From the NCBI GenBank assembly GCA_022813625.1, contig JAKLMB010000015.1, positions 62,001 through 126,000 of the forward strand: 64,000 nt of DNA. The letters run 5' to 3'. Positions 53,622 through 64,000 of this stretch are shown one piece after another (positions within the stretch are counted from its first letter, which is position 1; each line of letters begins with the position of its first letter). The position numbers were made by a program, and so were the translations under genes. This DNA is from Aaosphaeria pasadenensis (Eukaryota > Ascomycota > Dothideomycetes > Pleosporales). The notes beneath the pieces are model-generated. The model was not told the origin of the DNA, made no database searches, and saw only the letters and a list, made by a program, of their open reading frames with translations.

Positions 53622-55675
53622 CCCCCGGTACCACTGGACGACGGATGGGGCACGCGGGCGACGAGAGGGAGGCTGGATGGGAGCCAGCACGACGGCGGTG
53701 GTGAAGAGGTGACGAGGCGACGAGGCGCGAGGACGACGAAGGTGGGTGGATGATGTCGTTGATGAACGAGATGGAGGAGTGGTGAAGGTGGTGAATTAGT
53801 GAGGGATGGATTGGCGTTGGAAGGAGATGATTATTTGGAATTAGAATAAAAGCGGGCGGGGGAGAGGAATGGAGATGGGGAAGTGATGAGATGAGATGGA
53901 TTGGGGGATGGGGAGGGAGTTGTTGGTGGTGAAAGGATCTGGGGTGGATGGAAGTTTGATGGAGAGAAGATGGAAGTTTGCGGCGGAGGATGGCAGATGG
54001 TCCATGGTCCACGGTGCAGGTACGGAAAGAGCGCAGGGCCAGTTACGCGTGCCTACCAAACACGGTCATGTCCTACAAGTACCCAGTACTTGTACTCTCA
54101 ACAAGACTCTTAGAACTACGGAGTACTATATACCACAATCATTGGTGTTGTCACGAGTACTTCGTAGAAGGTTTAATATTATTACTGCTTCGACCTTCTG
54201 ATGCTGCAGTATTTCGTCAACTACTACTTACTTCGACCTCAAACAAAGAGCCTACAAGTACCTAGGTAGATAACAGGTAACAGACAAAGAATTCAACCAA
54301 TAGTATCGCAGACGGGATAGTTCTTGGCGGGACAGATGAGCTAATCCGAAAAGGGAATTGTTCAAAACTAGCAAAGAATTCCTCTGATTGGTTCTCTCGC
54401 TCTCTCCATCCCTCTACACAATTTCAATCGTATATTAACATAGTAGTTAGGACATACGAAGGTGAATTAACTTAAATATACTTATCTATGAGAACAACTT
54501 AAAGTAGCTCGTACCGAGTACCTTTGATAGTTGCTCTGTATCATCTGTGGCTCTTGTGATGTTGGCGCATGCCCCTCCCAAAGCATGCACAACACAATGT
54601 ACGAGTATGCATGACACAATAGGCAAGGGGCTTGATGGGATTGGATCTATCAGTACGAGTAACTCTTCCTCAGGAGTTGATAATGCTCTACAGTCTATAC
54701 TGTGTAGATAGGAGGAGTGGATATGAATTGTACTGTTTAAGTGATTTCCATCAAAGAACTCATACAAATACCTTCTCCTGTCCTTCATTCTCCTACGAAT
54801 AACTACTGTGTAATAGTTCATGCTGCATCTCCACCATTTATTATTGATCGGCCGCTACTCATCCAGGCACGGTCAAGTCTCGAGGGTCACCCTCCACGAC
54901 CATACACAGTAGGAATAACAGTAATAATCCAATACCTCCTTTTTTCCCTTCCTTTGTGGCTGTCCCAACCTTTCTCCTATCCGAATTCATCACCAACTAA
55001 CAAATTATTGCAACCATCCAACCGACCGATCCGGTCATCTTCTTTCACAGCTACAAGTAACTACATAGGATATCATCAACCACCTGCCCAACCGCCGTCC
55101 ACCTGCCTGACTGCCTAATTCTAACTGCCTGACTGCCTGTAATTGTATCATGCTCCATGCCATCATCATTGCCATGCCACATGGTTGCGCATTTCTCTAA
55201 ACATTGCGAAACATCCTTGATTTAACATCACACACCATCCAACCAATTCATCCACCACCACAAAACATCTTCAACCCAGTCCAGTCATCCCGAGACCTTG
55301 TCCGCTTGCCTCGAATCACTCGGTCTCTCGTCTCTCATCTCTTGTCTTTCATCTCCCATCTCCATCTCCCAATCTCCCCCTCTGCCCTCCCCTCCCACCC
55401 CCGGAGCTCTTCTCGCCCAATCTCCCATCACTCCCGCATTTGGCTACGTCAAGGGGGTCCATCCGTATATCTCAGGGTCCACCTTTCTTATTAACCTCTG
55501 CATATCTTCCACCGTCCCGTCTCCATCTTCAATCTTCAATCTTCATTTCTTCATTGCTTCGTTTCTTCCATTCCCACCGTCTCCCAGCTTATCTCATCCT
55601 CGCTCTGTACACACGCACGCCCATCCACCCACCTTCCGCCTCACATTCTCACACCGCACACCGCACACCGCCGCA
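53622..55675. other. Long divergent promoter region
   Basis: About 2 kb between two divergent genes. A purine-rich tract (53,750-54,000) is probably the bromodomain gene's leader. From 54,060 to 54,700 there are repeated GTAC-containing words (AGTACTTGTACT, GGAGTACT, GAGTACTTCG). From 55,200 a CT/CA-rich leader runs into the gene at 55676. No convincing reading frame. Confidence 0.4.
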
Positions 55676-56313
55676 ATGGCCGCCCCGCACGACCCTGATG
55701 CCGGCTGGAAGCCAAACAACCGCCCTCAATCGTAAGAGCTCCCCCGCCATCCAATCTCCAAGCTCCAACGATGATTATTCCAAATGTCTAACTCTCTCCC
55801 CCCAGCACCATCGCGCGAAACTTCATGTCCGAGCTGGATGACCTCTTTAAGATAGACGGGGGCATCGACGACCTGGACAAGAACATCCACCAAAAGTAAG
55901 TCACATGCGCGGTTCACGCATTGTCTCACCCATCACGCCCCCATCCCCATCACCTCCTCCTCAAGCTAACCCGCCATCCCTCCCCCAGGAAGCAGACCGT
56001 GTCCGACCACACGCAGCAGCTCGAAGCGCTCGAGGCCCGCCTCAAGGCCACGGAGGAGCGCCTGAAGCAGGTCAAGAACTCCCCACCGCGGAAGGACACC
56101 CAGCGACGGAGTCCCCTCCAGGGCACATTCCCGGACCAAGACAAGGCTCGACTGGGCGAGAACAGCTCTCCGACCCCCCGCGAGGTCACATCCGCAATGC
56201 CAGGTGCGCTACCAGAGACTCCCACACCTGACAACAGCACTGATAAGTCGTACGTTATGGTAGACCGACCACGCAACCCGGAGGCGGCAGGCAGCAGCGA
56301 CGAGCGAGCATAG
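55676..56313 (+). CDS. Small coiled-coil protein, unknown
   Basis: Three exons (55676-55731, 55806-55895, 55989-56313) with consensus junctions encode 156 residues, starting MAAPHDPDAGW in context CGCAATGG. A short conserved-looking core (RNFMSELDDLFKIDGGIDDL) precedes a coiled coil (QLEALEARLKATEERLKQVK). The rest is a disordered Pro/Ser-rich tail. No signal peptide or membrane segment is present. I do not recognise the family, but clean splicing and the heptad pattern support a real gene. Confidence 0.65.
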
Positions 56314-57686
56314 AAACCACCTGTGACACAATACACACATACACATACACAGTCACAGGCACAGACACAGACACAGACACACATCATAGCATCATTCTGT
56401 TTGGCGTGCGATACAACAACGACATTTAACGATTTCTGGAGATACCGGGCTACTTCTGGCGAACAACAGCGAACGCAGAGAGCCGTCTTTTTTGAGCATT
56501 GGATTGGATTGGATTGGATTGGAACTTGGTTCGGATCGGACTGGACATTCTTTGGGAAAAGGGGTGGGGGGAGGATATCGGACATCCGCATTCGGCGGGG
56601 AGCGGGCATTTTTTGAGACAGCAGGACAGACAGTTATTATCATCTTTTTAATAGGCGGAGATGGGCGGAGAGGAGGTACCCTACTCGTACTCGAAGGTGG
56701 GAGGGCTTTGTATATCCACTTCTTCCCGGGCCGGCACTATCTAGCCATACGGCACGGCACGGCACGCTGTGTTGAGTTTGACAGCTACAAATGAGGCCCT
56801 TTGTTAGCAAGCATCATTGTGAAGACAGAAATACAATTCCTCAACCAACCAACAACCAGCCATACACTACCATCACACAACCAATCCAATCCTATCCTAT
56901 CCAATGCCATCAACAATTGATAAACACCATCAAAACCCTCTAACACTACACTGTCACAGACTAACACCCCCAGCCCGCCGTCGTACCGGATTTCGCGACC
57001 CCCATTTCCCCCGGGCGCTATACCTAAAACGGCACCCTCCCTCCTTTCCACCCCAACAACCAATCATACATCGCAAATACGTCCCGGATAATGGAATAAG
57101 AATATGAGTGGAAGGTAGAAGAAAACAAGCTTAATCTATGCTATAGAAGATAGTTAGGTTCAAGGTCAAGGTTAAGGTTAGGCTAGTGTGCTGTATCTTG
57201 ACGTTGGGAGTCGTAGAGGGAGGTGGAGGGAGATGTACGGATATATAAAATAGTCAATTCGACGAAACTAAAATCAAATCTTGTTTTCCTTTCTTTTTGG
57301 TATGCTTGGGATATGATGTTTGACATTAGAAAGGATGACAGAAAAGGTAGGGTTGTATTGATTCTACCATCCAAGTTCCCATTCTTTTGATTTTCAAAGA
57401 CATTGGAGAAATGATATGCTCACGAAAAGCAGACGTACGAATCAACTTGACAAACCACACTGCAGTGACTACATCATATTATAAGATATTCAAAGAGAAT
57501 CTTAATTTTTCATCGAGACTCGTATATATACAAATACTCCACCATCTCCCTTTTCAGTCCCGTCGGACGGGGCAATATACATATACACAACACCCCCATC
57601 CAAAACCCCCCAAACCATCCAAACCAAACAACCCTCGGGAAAAAAGAGAAGAAGAAAAGGTAATAATACACACACACCCTCACCCA
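56314..57686. other. Intergenic; microsatellites
   Basis: An ACACAC/ACAGAC tract lies at about 56,328-56,385 and a GGATT run (about five copies) at about 56,498-56,522. A degenerate GGTTAAGGTTAGG-like stretch lies at about 57,150-57,184; it is too short and irregular to be a telomere relic. No gene is seen. Confidence 0.4.
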
Positions 57687-58349
57687 CTACTCCACACCAT
57701 ACAACCAATACCTCGCCACATACCCCACCGTCACCACCCCTCCCTCCTCCCCCTCGCCCACGCCCTCACACGTCTTCGGCGCCACACCGCCCTCAGTACT
57801 CACACGGTATATCTGCCTCACGCCCGTCTGACTCCCCGCGACGTCGGCCTCGAGACGCAGCCAGGGGACGTTTGCGCCCGAGGCGTCTGGCGCGGGCATG
57901 TCTTCTGCTTTCTTGGCGAGGGTGTTGCCGCCGAGGGCGGGGATGAAGAAGTCGGGTGTTAGGGAGGAGGTGAAGAAGTGGACGCCTATCATGCGGGGCT
58001 CGGGGGATGACTGGCGGCGGCGGATGCTGGTGTTTGACGAGGGGGAGGAGCAGGAGGCGTCGTAGAGGGTTGCGATGGCGCCGAAGGGGGTCGGGGTTGC
58101 GGTTGGGGAGGAGCAGGTGTAGTTTTGGGTGCCGCGGCCCTCGGCGACCATGAGGAGTTTTAGGGAGGTGTCGATGGTGCTTGGGGGTGTGAGGGTGTTT
58201 TCTGGGGGCGTCTGCGTGGTGAGGTCGCAGGTTGTGTTGTCGGCCTGGCGGGCGAGACGGGAGCGTTGATGGACGGGGGCGTGGGGGTGAGCGGCCGTGA
58301 GGGTGACGGCGGCGATGAGGCACGTCAGGAGGGTGAGTTTGGTGTGCAT
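57687..58349 (-). CDS. Secreted DUF3455-family protein
   Basis: A single exon of 220 residues. A signal peptide (MHTKLTLLTCLIAAVTLTAA) is followed by the DUF3455 pattern: LLMVAEGRGTQNYTCS, ATLYDASCSS, MIGVHFFTSSLTPDFF, VPWLRLEADVAGS, then QIYRVSTEGGVAPKTCEG and VTVGYVARYWLYG. Cysteines are few and probably paired. The family is common among secreted proteins of filamentous fungi, and its function is not established. The 'malate dehydrogenase' label attached to some members is not supported by any motif here. Confidence 0.85.
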   Translation of the reverse strand: MHTKLTLLTCLIAAVTLTAAHPHAPVHQRSRLARQADNTTCDLTTQTPPENTLTPPSTIDTSLKLLMVAEGRGTQNYTCSSPTATPTPFGAIATLYDASCSSPSSNTSIRRRQSSPEPRMIGVHFFTSSLTPDFFIPALGGNTLAKKAEDMPAPDASGANVPWLRLEADVAGSQTGVRQIYRVSTEGGVAPKTCEGVGEGEEGGVVTVGYVARYWLYGVE

Positions 58350-60097
58350 TGTGGTTTTGTTTGTGTTTTTCTTTCTGGGTTGAGGCTCGTCTGTGGACTA
58401 TATTCACCAGATGTCGTATAGGCCGGAAATGTGGTTTAAAATTGATAAGCAAATAATATGTACGAAGAGCTACCGGAGCCCAGAAAGAATTGAAGCTGAA
58501 GAAAAGAGAAAGAATGTAGAATGGTAGTCCTGGCTCTATAGCAGTGTCGAGCTATGTGGAATGAAAAGAAGTATCATGGTGTCAATTGGGCCTGATATAT
58601 ATATTCACATTTCTTCGTCCCAAGGCTGTTGGTAGTACACGGACTTACGACCAGTACTAGCGATGGTTTCAACAGATACTGTTGGTCAATTCTGAATTGT
58701 TCCGTCCCGGCTGGGGTACTCGGAAGGATCCATAGTCAAACACAGTTTATGACTATTTGTTTCTCATTTACCTCCTGGCGTGGTTCTGTCCGTCTGGCGG
58801 GAGTGTGACTGTGAGCACGGCGGACGCAGCTAGGGGCCGTGTTCCCGGCCCAGTTACGGTACGATTAGTAGACTAGCAGTGATGATCCAATGTTGGTAGT
58901 TGAGAAACGGCATACTGCTCTGGAAAGGATGTGAGCGGGATCTTCGAAACGTTGGATAATTGCCCGACCATGTCAGGTCCAAAGGCAAGCGAAGCAGGAC
59001 GGGGATTGCACAGACACTGTTCCCCCCAGATACCCATTCACTGGTATCTTTGACAGCTCCAACGTGCCGTGTTACTGTTCCAAAGAATGTCCAGATAACG
59101 TGCCGAGATGTTCAAGCTTTCCGTAGTGATGTTTTAGCTCGCGTAGCACTGAAACGGTACCTGCAGATTCCGGTGCGCAACATGAAACGCGGAAGATCCA
59201 GCGAATGGGAAGGGTGCGGGGGGCAACGAGGAAACGTTCACCACTCACGACGAAACAACCGCATCTCGCTCTGCAGGTCTCGTAAAGAGAAAAGATCTTC
59301 ACGGATATCCAAGATTTGTCGGAGTTGATGGGCCGTGAACGTACGTGATCTCGTACCTGACCTTGCGTTCAGCCAGTTTCGACTTAGACTTGCAGATGTC
59401 GCAAACACTATTGAAACGCTGAAACGGGCTGGACAATGATCTGGCTGATATAAGGTCATTCTTGCATACAATCTGTTCCACTACTAGGAAACCATGAATT
59501 GCTGCAATGGCTGATGGAGGACAAGCCTACTCTGGAGAGTATTTCTCCGAGTCACCAATTCCCTTCCTCGTTGATCTGAGTAGAACTTAATATTTCGCCA
59601 ACTCACGGCATGATGGAAAAGAGTAGAATGGTCCAAGCTGGTAAGTATCTACACAGTAGATAGCCTGGGCTGATCGGTTGCTGTTCAGACCCATGCCATT
59701 GAACGGATCGACGAAACAACCAAATTCTCCACCATTGGACTTCTTGCATTTTGGGCGCCCACCTACTTTACGGGACGAGTCTCCGGTGCTAGAAAATATG
59801 CTCCGTGTATGTTTATCTATCTACTTTCGCTCTGTGTCGCACGTCACAGGACATACGTGAAAGCACATTTACGTGAATAGCTCTAGCAACTCTGACTTGG
59901 AGCTTCAATGACAGACATCGTACAATAGACATGATTATGAATTACACATTGCATCTCTTCTGTAAATATTCTCCGCAGGTGATCGCAATGGTTCGTAGCC
60001 CAATAGAAGCATCAACGTCATCTCACGGAGCTGTCCTCACAAAGTCCGAGACCAAGCTCATCCCAGGCCACCACACACCTACACCTCAACACCCAAC
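58350..60097. other. Intergenic, no convincing gene
   Basis: About 1.7 kb between divergent genes. Short frames (122 codons on plus at 58960, 77 on minus at 59471) overlap one another and have no recognisable motif. Confidence 0.35.
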
Positions 60098-61181
60098 ATG
60101 ACGACAACTAACACACCTTTGAGCACTGAAAAAGTGAAGACGCGCATTCTCATAATCTCAGACACTCACACTGCATCGCTCTACCCCTCAGACACCCACG
60201 ATGTCCCCTTCCGAGAACCTCTGCCCAAGGCAGACGTGCTACTCCACTGCGGGGACATGACCATGATAGGACATCTATGGGAGTACGAGCGGACGCTAGA
60301 ATTACTGTCGTCCGTCGACGTAGAGCTCAAGCTCGTCATCGCGGGCAACCACGACATCAGCCTGGACGAAGTGTACTACAAGAGAAAAGGGCAATCCATG
60401 CAGAGGCTGATCGAAGCTGATGATTCCATCCCCGCGCGTGCCAGGGAACTGATGACGGGTGCACGTGCGAGGGAAGCCGGGATAAGGTATCTCGACGAAG
60501 GGACTCATGAATTTGTGCTGAAGAACGGTGCGAAATTGAGAGTATGTTGTCTTTTCATGATGTAGTTTTCTGATGATCGATTGAATGATCATATAAACGG
60601 AGAGTATACATGAAGCTAAAATGATTCCATAGGTCTACGCCTCACCATACCAACCAGAGTTCTGCGACTTTGCATTCCCGTACTTCCGGAATGAGGACCG
60701 CTACAACCCCCTCCACAAGAGCACCCCCAACTCCACCCATATCGCCGTCAACCCCGTGCCTGACTTCCCCGCCATCGATGTGATGATGACGCACGGCCCG
60801 CCCATGGGGATCCGAGATATGACGTCCCGGAATGAGGTGGTCGGTTGCGAGCATCTGCTCCGCGCCGCGCGCAGGTGCAGACCGCGGTTGCATTGCTTTG
60901 GGCACATTCACGAGGGGTGGGGTGCAGAGCGGGTGCGGTGGGCAGAGGGAGACGGGGTTGACGCGAAGTGGGAGGATCATGTGAAGGGGAGTGAATTGAT
61001 CGAGTTTGAAGCGGAGCGGTTGCGACAGGATCGGGCGGCGGTGGTAGATGTCAGTGGATCTGGCGGGGACGAGTTGGCGTTCGGTCGCGAGACGCTGATG
61101 GTGAATGCAAGCATCATGACATTGAGGTATCAACCCCAGCAGGCACCATTTCTTGTAGATTTGGACCTAGAAAAGGCTTGA
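60098..61181 (+). CDS. Calcineurin-like metallophosphoesterase
   Basis: Two exons (60098-60541, 60633-61181) encode 330 residues. All five metallophosphoesterase motifs are present in order: ISDTHT (Asp22, His24), LLHCGDMT, IAGNHDIS, MMTHGPP and CFGHIHEGWG. They form the two-metal site that hydrolyses phosphate esters. The size and the GPPMGIRD and GHIHEGWGAE wording match the small, soluble fungal MPPED-type (rhamnogalacturonate-lyase-linked 'ser/thr phosphatase') group. There is no signal peptide. The substrate is unknown. Confidence 0.88.
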
Positions 61182-61311
61182 TGGAATCATTCGTATCTGT
61201 GAACAGGATACGGATCGCTTAGAGTATTTACAAATGAAGGAGAAGAGAACAGGACACCGGGTATAATGCAATCTGCGCCCATCGAAACAATAGTGATGGG
61301 ATCGTAGTACT

Positions 61312-61620
61312 TCAATCCAGTCGTGCATAGCCAGAGCCCTGCACGTCGCGACCCTTGGACCCGACGAAACTCTCCCGCTCGAGCGCCATCATCTTCTTCG
61401 CCTTGTTCTTCCTCCTGCGCCTCAGCGGCCGCTTGAGCCTCGCGATCGCCCGCACCACCTGCCAGGTGTGGCTATTGCGCTTCTGCGGCTTGTCCCTGCC
61501 GAGCTTGTGGTCCTCGACGAATGTGTCGAAGGTGAGGTCTCGATTGCAGGACGTCGTCTTGCCGTCTGTGGGGTCGATCTCGTTGCGGAGATGCGTGCTG
61601 CGGAATCTGTCTCTATCCAT
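61312..61620 (-). CDS. Small basic protein, unknown
   Basis: A single-exon frame of 102 residues is convergent with the phosphoesterase gene, about 130 bp away. It is strongly basic toward the C-terminus (LKRPLRRRRKNKAKKMM), suggesting nucleic-acid binding or a nuclear/mitochondrial signal. It has no Cys pairs, signal peptide or membrane segment. The even coding composition and ATG context make it a fair candidate, but no family is recognised. Confidence 0.4.
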   Translation of the reverse strand: MDRDRFRSTHLRNEIDPTDGKTTSCNRDLTFDTFVEDHKLGRDKPQKRNSHTWQVVRAIARLKRPLRRRRKNKAKKMMALERESFVGSKGRDVQGSGYARLD

Positions 61621-61705
61621 GTCGATTTATGTATGAGTACCTGGGACTATCAGCATATTATTCCCACCCTGCGCGGGCTCATGTGACCATCGACGAAACG
61701 TACCT

Positions 61706-61933
61706 GTGAGACCCTGCGAAACAACGGCTGTCCTCGCGAAACGAAGGATGGTGGTGCTGGGAAGTTCCTTGCTTGCGACGATTGGAAAGAATGACTTTGC
61801 CCAAGAAAAGCAGGGTACGCGCAGGGAAGGGTTGGTTCAAAGGTGGAGACCCGAGAGCGAGGAGTGGGAAGCTATCTTGAAAGCGACGGGGTATGCGTCA
61901 TATATTAATTCCACGGTCGCTTGTTTGCGGTAG
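61706..61933 (+). CDS. Possible small protein or 3' exon
   Basis: A 75-codon frame containing the protein-like stretch RWRPESEEWEAILKATGYAS ends at a TAG. It may be the last exon of a gene starting just upstream, divergent from the basic protein at 61620. No domain is recognised, and support is weak. Confidence 0.2.
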   Translation: MRPCETTAVLAKRRMVVLGSSLLATIGKNDFAQEKQGTRREGLVQRWRPESEEWEAILKATGYASYINSTVACLR

Positions 61934-62697
61934 CAGTTGTAGTAGTCTAGATCTATGCGCCTCGCTCGTCGCCTGAAGGATGAATGTGCTGTTGCGAAGT
62001 TGCACGGGTTGGGTTGTTAGTCAATGGATCTGGAGTTAGCTGGCAATGGGCAGGTATATATTGGATTGGCTCCAGGCGAGTAATGCCTGGGGGAAGGAAG
62101 CCATGATGGGAAATCAGCCGGGGGGCTGCGTGGGGGCTTGCGATTTCCCAGATTTTCCCAGCTGCATGGATGATGATGGATGTGGACGTTGGGAGGGAAT
62201 GTTAACTTGAGGTGGTTGGACGGGACGATGGAAGAGGAGCCAATACAGGAAACCGGTGAATTGCCATCGCATCGCGCCTTGCAAAGGAGCACGCTAGGCT
62301 GGAAATGGTTAAACACCCACTATCAGACGTCAAGCCCATCCTCAGCAGAACATTATCATTGATCAATCAGTCAGTGAATCAATCAATTTCGCCGTGTCAG
62401 CGTACTATTGGCACCGAACTGGTGCATGCATGTAAAAGATCTATTCTTGATTGCACATATAGAAAAGGCAAAGGCCTGGTACCGTTCAGCCCCAAATTCA
62501 GGTATTCAATTACCCATCTCGTCTCTCTTCCGTGGGCCTGGGGAAGAGGACGAATATGCAATTGTGACTGTTAGTCCATCAGACAGACGAGAACCTCAAG
62601 ATATCCTCCCAGGCAGACGAGCTCAAGGCATCCTTGCTGCCAACTACTACTCGTTCAGCATGTCCTCTACGAACTCATGTGAATTCGTGCACAACAC
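61934..62697. other. Intergenic, no gene seen
   Basis: Short overlapping frames only. The 99-codon minus frame at 62316 lacks any motif. Confidence 0.35.
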
Positions 62698-63765
62698 TCA
62701 CTCCGCCGACGGAGCACGCGGTAGAGACTCACGTTGACCACCTGAAGACTTCTTGGTCTTCAACATGGGCATGCTCACTACTCTGCTGACGCGACGGAGC
62801 ATTTTTATCGGCGAAGAAGCTCCCGTCTCCCTCAGACCATCAGATTCCCTACCCTCTGCAAGATCGGAGGGCTGTGCATTATCTGCTCCACGGAATGCCT
62901 CTCCCTTGCCCGAGGCGTGCGGAGCTAGGAAGGAGTCGAATGTGATATTAGGACGAGCTCGAAATGAAGTACTAATCGGAGTCACCGGGCAGGACGATTG
63001 GAGTCGTCCTGAGAACTCTGCATGGTCACAGGTATAGGCATTCCCTATCGGCAGCGAAAAGTAGTCAACCGAACCAGCCGCACGATGGTGATCGTCCCTC
63101 GCAGTATTCCCCTCCCTGGGCGTCTCCACGGACGGAGTCATGGGCGTCGACACAGTCTGCACCGTCGTTGCGCTCGCGCTTCGTCGACTCTCCAAAGACT
63201 TCAAGTCCTGATTCAGGTTAGCAATGTGCCGACTTGCAGACCTCCCCAGCGACGCCTTGCGCGAGCCACTGAACCAACGAACCTTGCTCCTGTTCGTCTC
63301 CTGGACATATCGCTTTGCCGCCTGGATATCTCGCTCGCGCTCCTCCAGCAGCCGCTCGCAGTCTTCGTGGAAGCGAGGCACGAGGTCCTTGCGGGATTCC
63401 TGGAGCCTGAGCAGATGCTCTGGGGTCCACGAGGGGTGGTTGTGGTTCTTCTTGCCCTTGGCTAGGTCTTCCTTGTCTTGGGTAGACAGTGCGTGGCTGT
63501 AGTATCGCGGCTTCATCGCGCGCTTCTGCTCCGCGGGAGCTTTCGCTGTACGTCTTGTCGGTCCGAGCGGTTCTGCCACAGTGAAGCCTTGCGCATTGCC
63601 ATGCTCGGTCGGGGTCGTGCTCGCTGGGTGTTCCGGCATCGTGTTGCTGCTACTGCCATTAGCCGCGTGATAGATGATGATTGGTGTGAGTTGCCCTTGC
63701 AGTGTTGAGCTGCCGTCTGACGACCATGCATGGAGATGGTCATCGTCGTTGAAATGAGTAGACAT
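62698..63765 (-). CDS. Hypothetical disordered protein with basic helix
   Basis: A single exon of 355 residues from MSTHFNDDDHLH. The frame extends 15 codons further upstream to an ATG at 63810, but the later ATG has better context. A moderately conserved-looking central segment runs from KPRYYSHALSTQDKEDLAKG through NHNHPSWTPEHLLRLQESRK into a charged helix (FHEDCERLLEERERDIQAAK). The rest is Ser/Thr/Pro-rich and disordered. No catalytic motif, signal peptide or membrane segment is present. A GTAAGT donor near 63,935 on the minus strand leaves open a short upstream exon. Confidence 0.6.
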   Translation of the reverse strand: MSTHFNDDDHLHAWSSDGSSTLQGQLTPIIIYHAANGSSSNTMPEHPASTTPTEHGNAQGFTVAEPLGPTRRTAKAPAEQKRAMKPRYYSHALSTQDKEDLAKGKKNHNHPSWTPEHLLRLQESRKDLVPRFHEDCERLLEERERDIQAAKRYVQETNRSKVRWFSGSRKASLGRSASRHIANLNQDLKSLESRRSASATTVQTVSTPMTPSVETPREGNTARDDHHRAAGSVDYFSLPIGNAYTCDHAEFSGRLQSSCPVTPISTSFRARPNITFDSFLAPHASGKGEAFRGADNAQPSDLAEGRESDGLRETGASSPIKMLRRVSRVVSMPMLKTKKSSGGQRESLPRAPSAE

Positions 63766-64000
63766 CGTATTTGTGCGATTCAAGCATAAATGGATACTGA
63801 GGAGCCGCAAGAAGTCTTTTGATTGAAGAGGTGAAACGAAAACGAAGTAAAGGTTTGGATGTGTTTTGTTGTTGGGTCGACGATAGAGGAGCTCTGTTGT
63901 TTGTTGTTCCGCCGATTAGCAAATAGTCTGCTTCACTTACGGACGATGCCAGGGAATCATCATTCATCGTAGTGGTAAGGACTATTTCATATAGCCCGTT
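63766..64000. other. Upstream region of the last gene, to window edge
   Basis: A minus-strand 75-codon frame (63967-63740) overlaps the start of the gene at 63765 and may be an upstream ORF or part of an alternative first exon. Nothing else is seen. Confidence 0.3.

Noticed and set aside
57150..57184. Telomere-like GGTTAAGGTTAGG stretch
   Set aside because: Irregular and only about 30 nt, with single-copy genes on both sides; not a telomere or a clear interstitial relic.
57793..58452. 219-codon frame overlapping the DUF3455 gene on the same strand
   Set aside because: Pro/His/Arg-rich low-complexity frame shift of a gene with clear family motifs and a signal peptide.
1..64000. tRNA genes, rRNA, CRISPR arrays, intact transposons
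   Set aside because: I looked for T-loop words (GTTCGAATC types) on both strands, spaced direct repeats and transposase or reverse-transcriptase motifs, and found none. This was by eye only, so a divergent element could be missed.

Overview
This is filamentous ascomycete (Pezizomycotina) nuclear DNA. The basis is: genes split by short GT-AG introns (about 45-110 nt), Zn2Cys6, C2H2 and Fungal_trans regulators, a HET-domain protein, type II catabolic dehydroquinase, JEN-type permease, DUF3455 and small secreted Cys-rich proteins. A plant-associated Dothideomycete-like fungus is plausible, but the sequence does not fix the taxon. No tRNA, rRNA, CRISPR array or intact transposon was seen. All exon models were built by hand from splice signals and reading phase.

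Left edge (1-7.4 kb): the C-terminal part of a Zn2Cys6 regulator; a 3'-5' exonuclease (EXD1-like) gene that has lost its catalytic acidic residues; an AT-rich, RIP-like block; a HET-domain gene; and a six-exon Fungal_trans protein without a zinc cluster.

Candidate catabolic cluster (8.6-19.6 kb, possibly from 5.3 kb): catabolic 3-dehydroquinase, Gfo/Idh/MocA oxidoreductase, short-chain dehydrogenase, JEN-like carboxylate permease, a predicted secreted dihydroxybenzoate-decarboxylase-type amidohydrolase, and a two-finger C2H2 plus Fungal_trans regulator. Several of the promoters share dense copies of an (A/G)CCCCCAA motif. Together this reads as a self-contained, locally regulated pathway for uptake and breakdown of a hydroaromatic or aromatic acid. 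It is not the standard quinate (qut/qa) cluster.

Middle (19.8-38 kb): a small basic protein, a 45-residue secreted Cys-rich peptide, an ankyrin protein, a Na+/H+ antiporter, a trypsin-fold protease-like protein, a Baeyer-Villiger-type flavin monooxygenase, a LisH-WD40 TBL1/Sif2-type corepressor subunit, a TMEM115-type Golgi membrane protein, and a secreted Cys-rich protein.

Right part (38.8-64 kb): a 1387-residue ankyrin/coiled-coil protein, then a 4.4 kb stretch with no convincing gene leading to a bHLH/AT-hook regulator with a long leader. These are followed by a BRD8/Bdc1-type bromodomain protein, a small coiled-coil protein, a secreted DUF3455 protein, a calcineurin-like metallophosphoesterase and two uncharacterised proteins. 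Intergenic regions here are long and rich in simple repeats.
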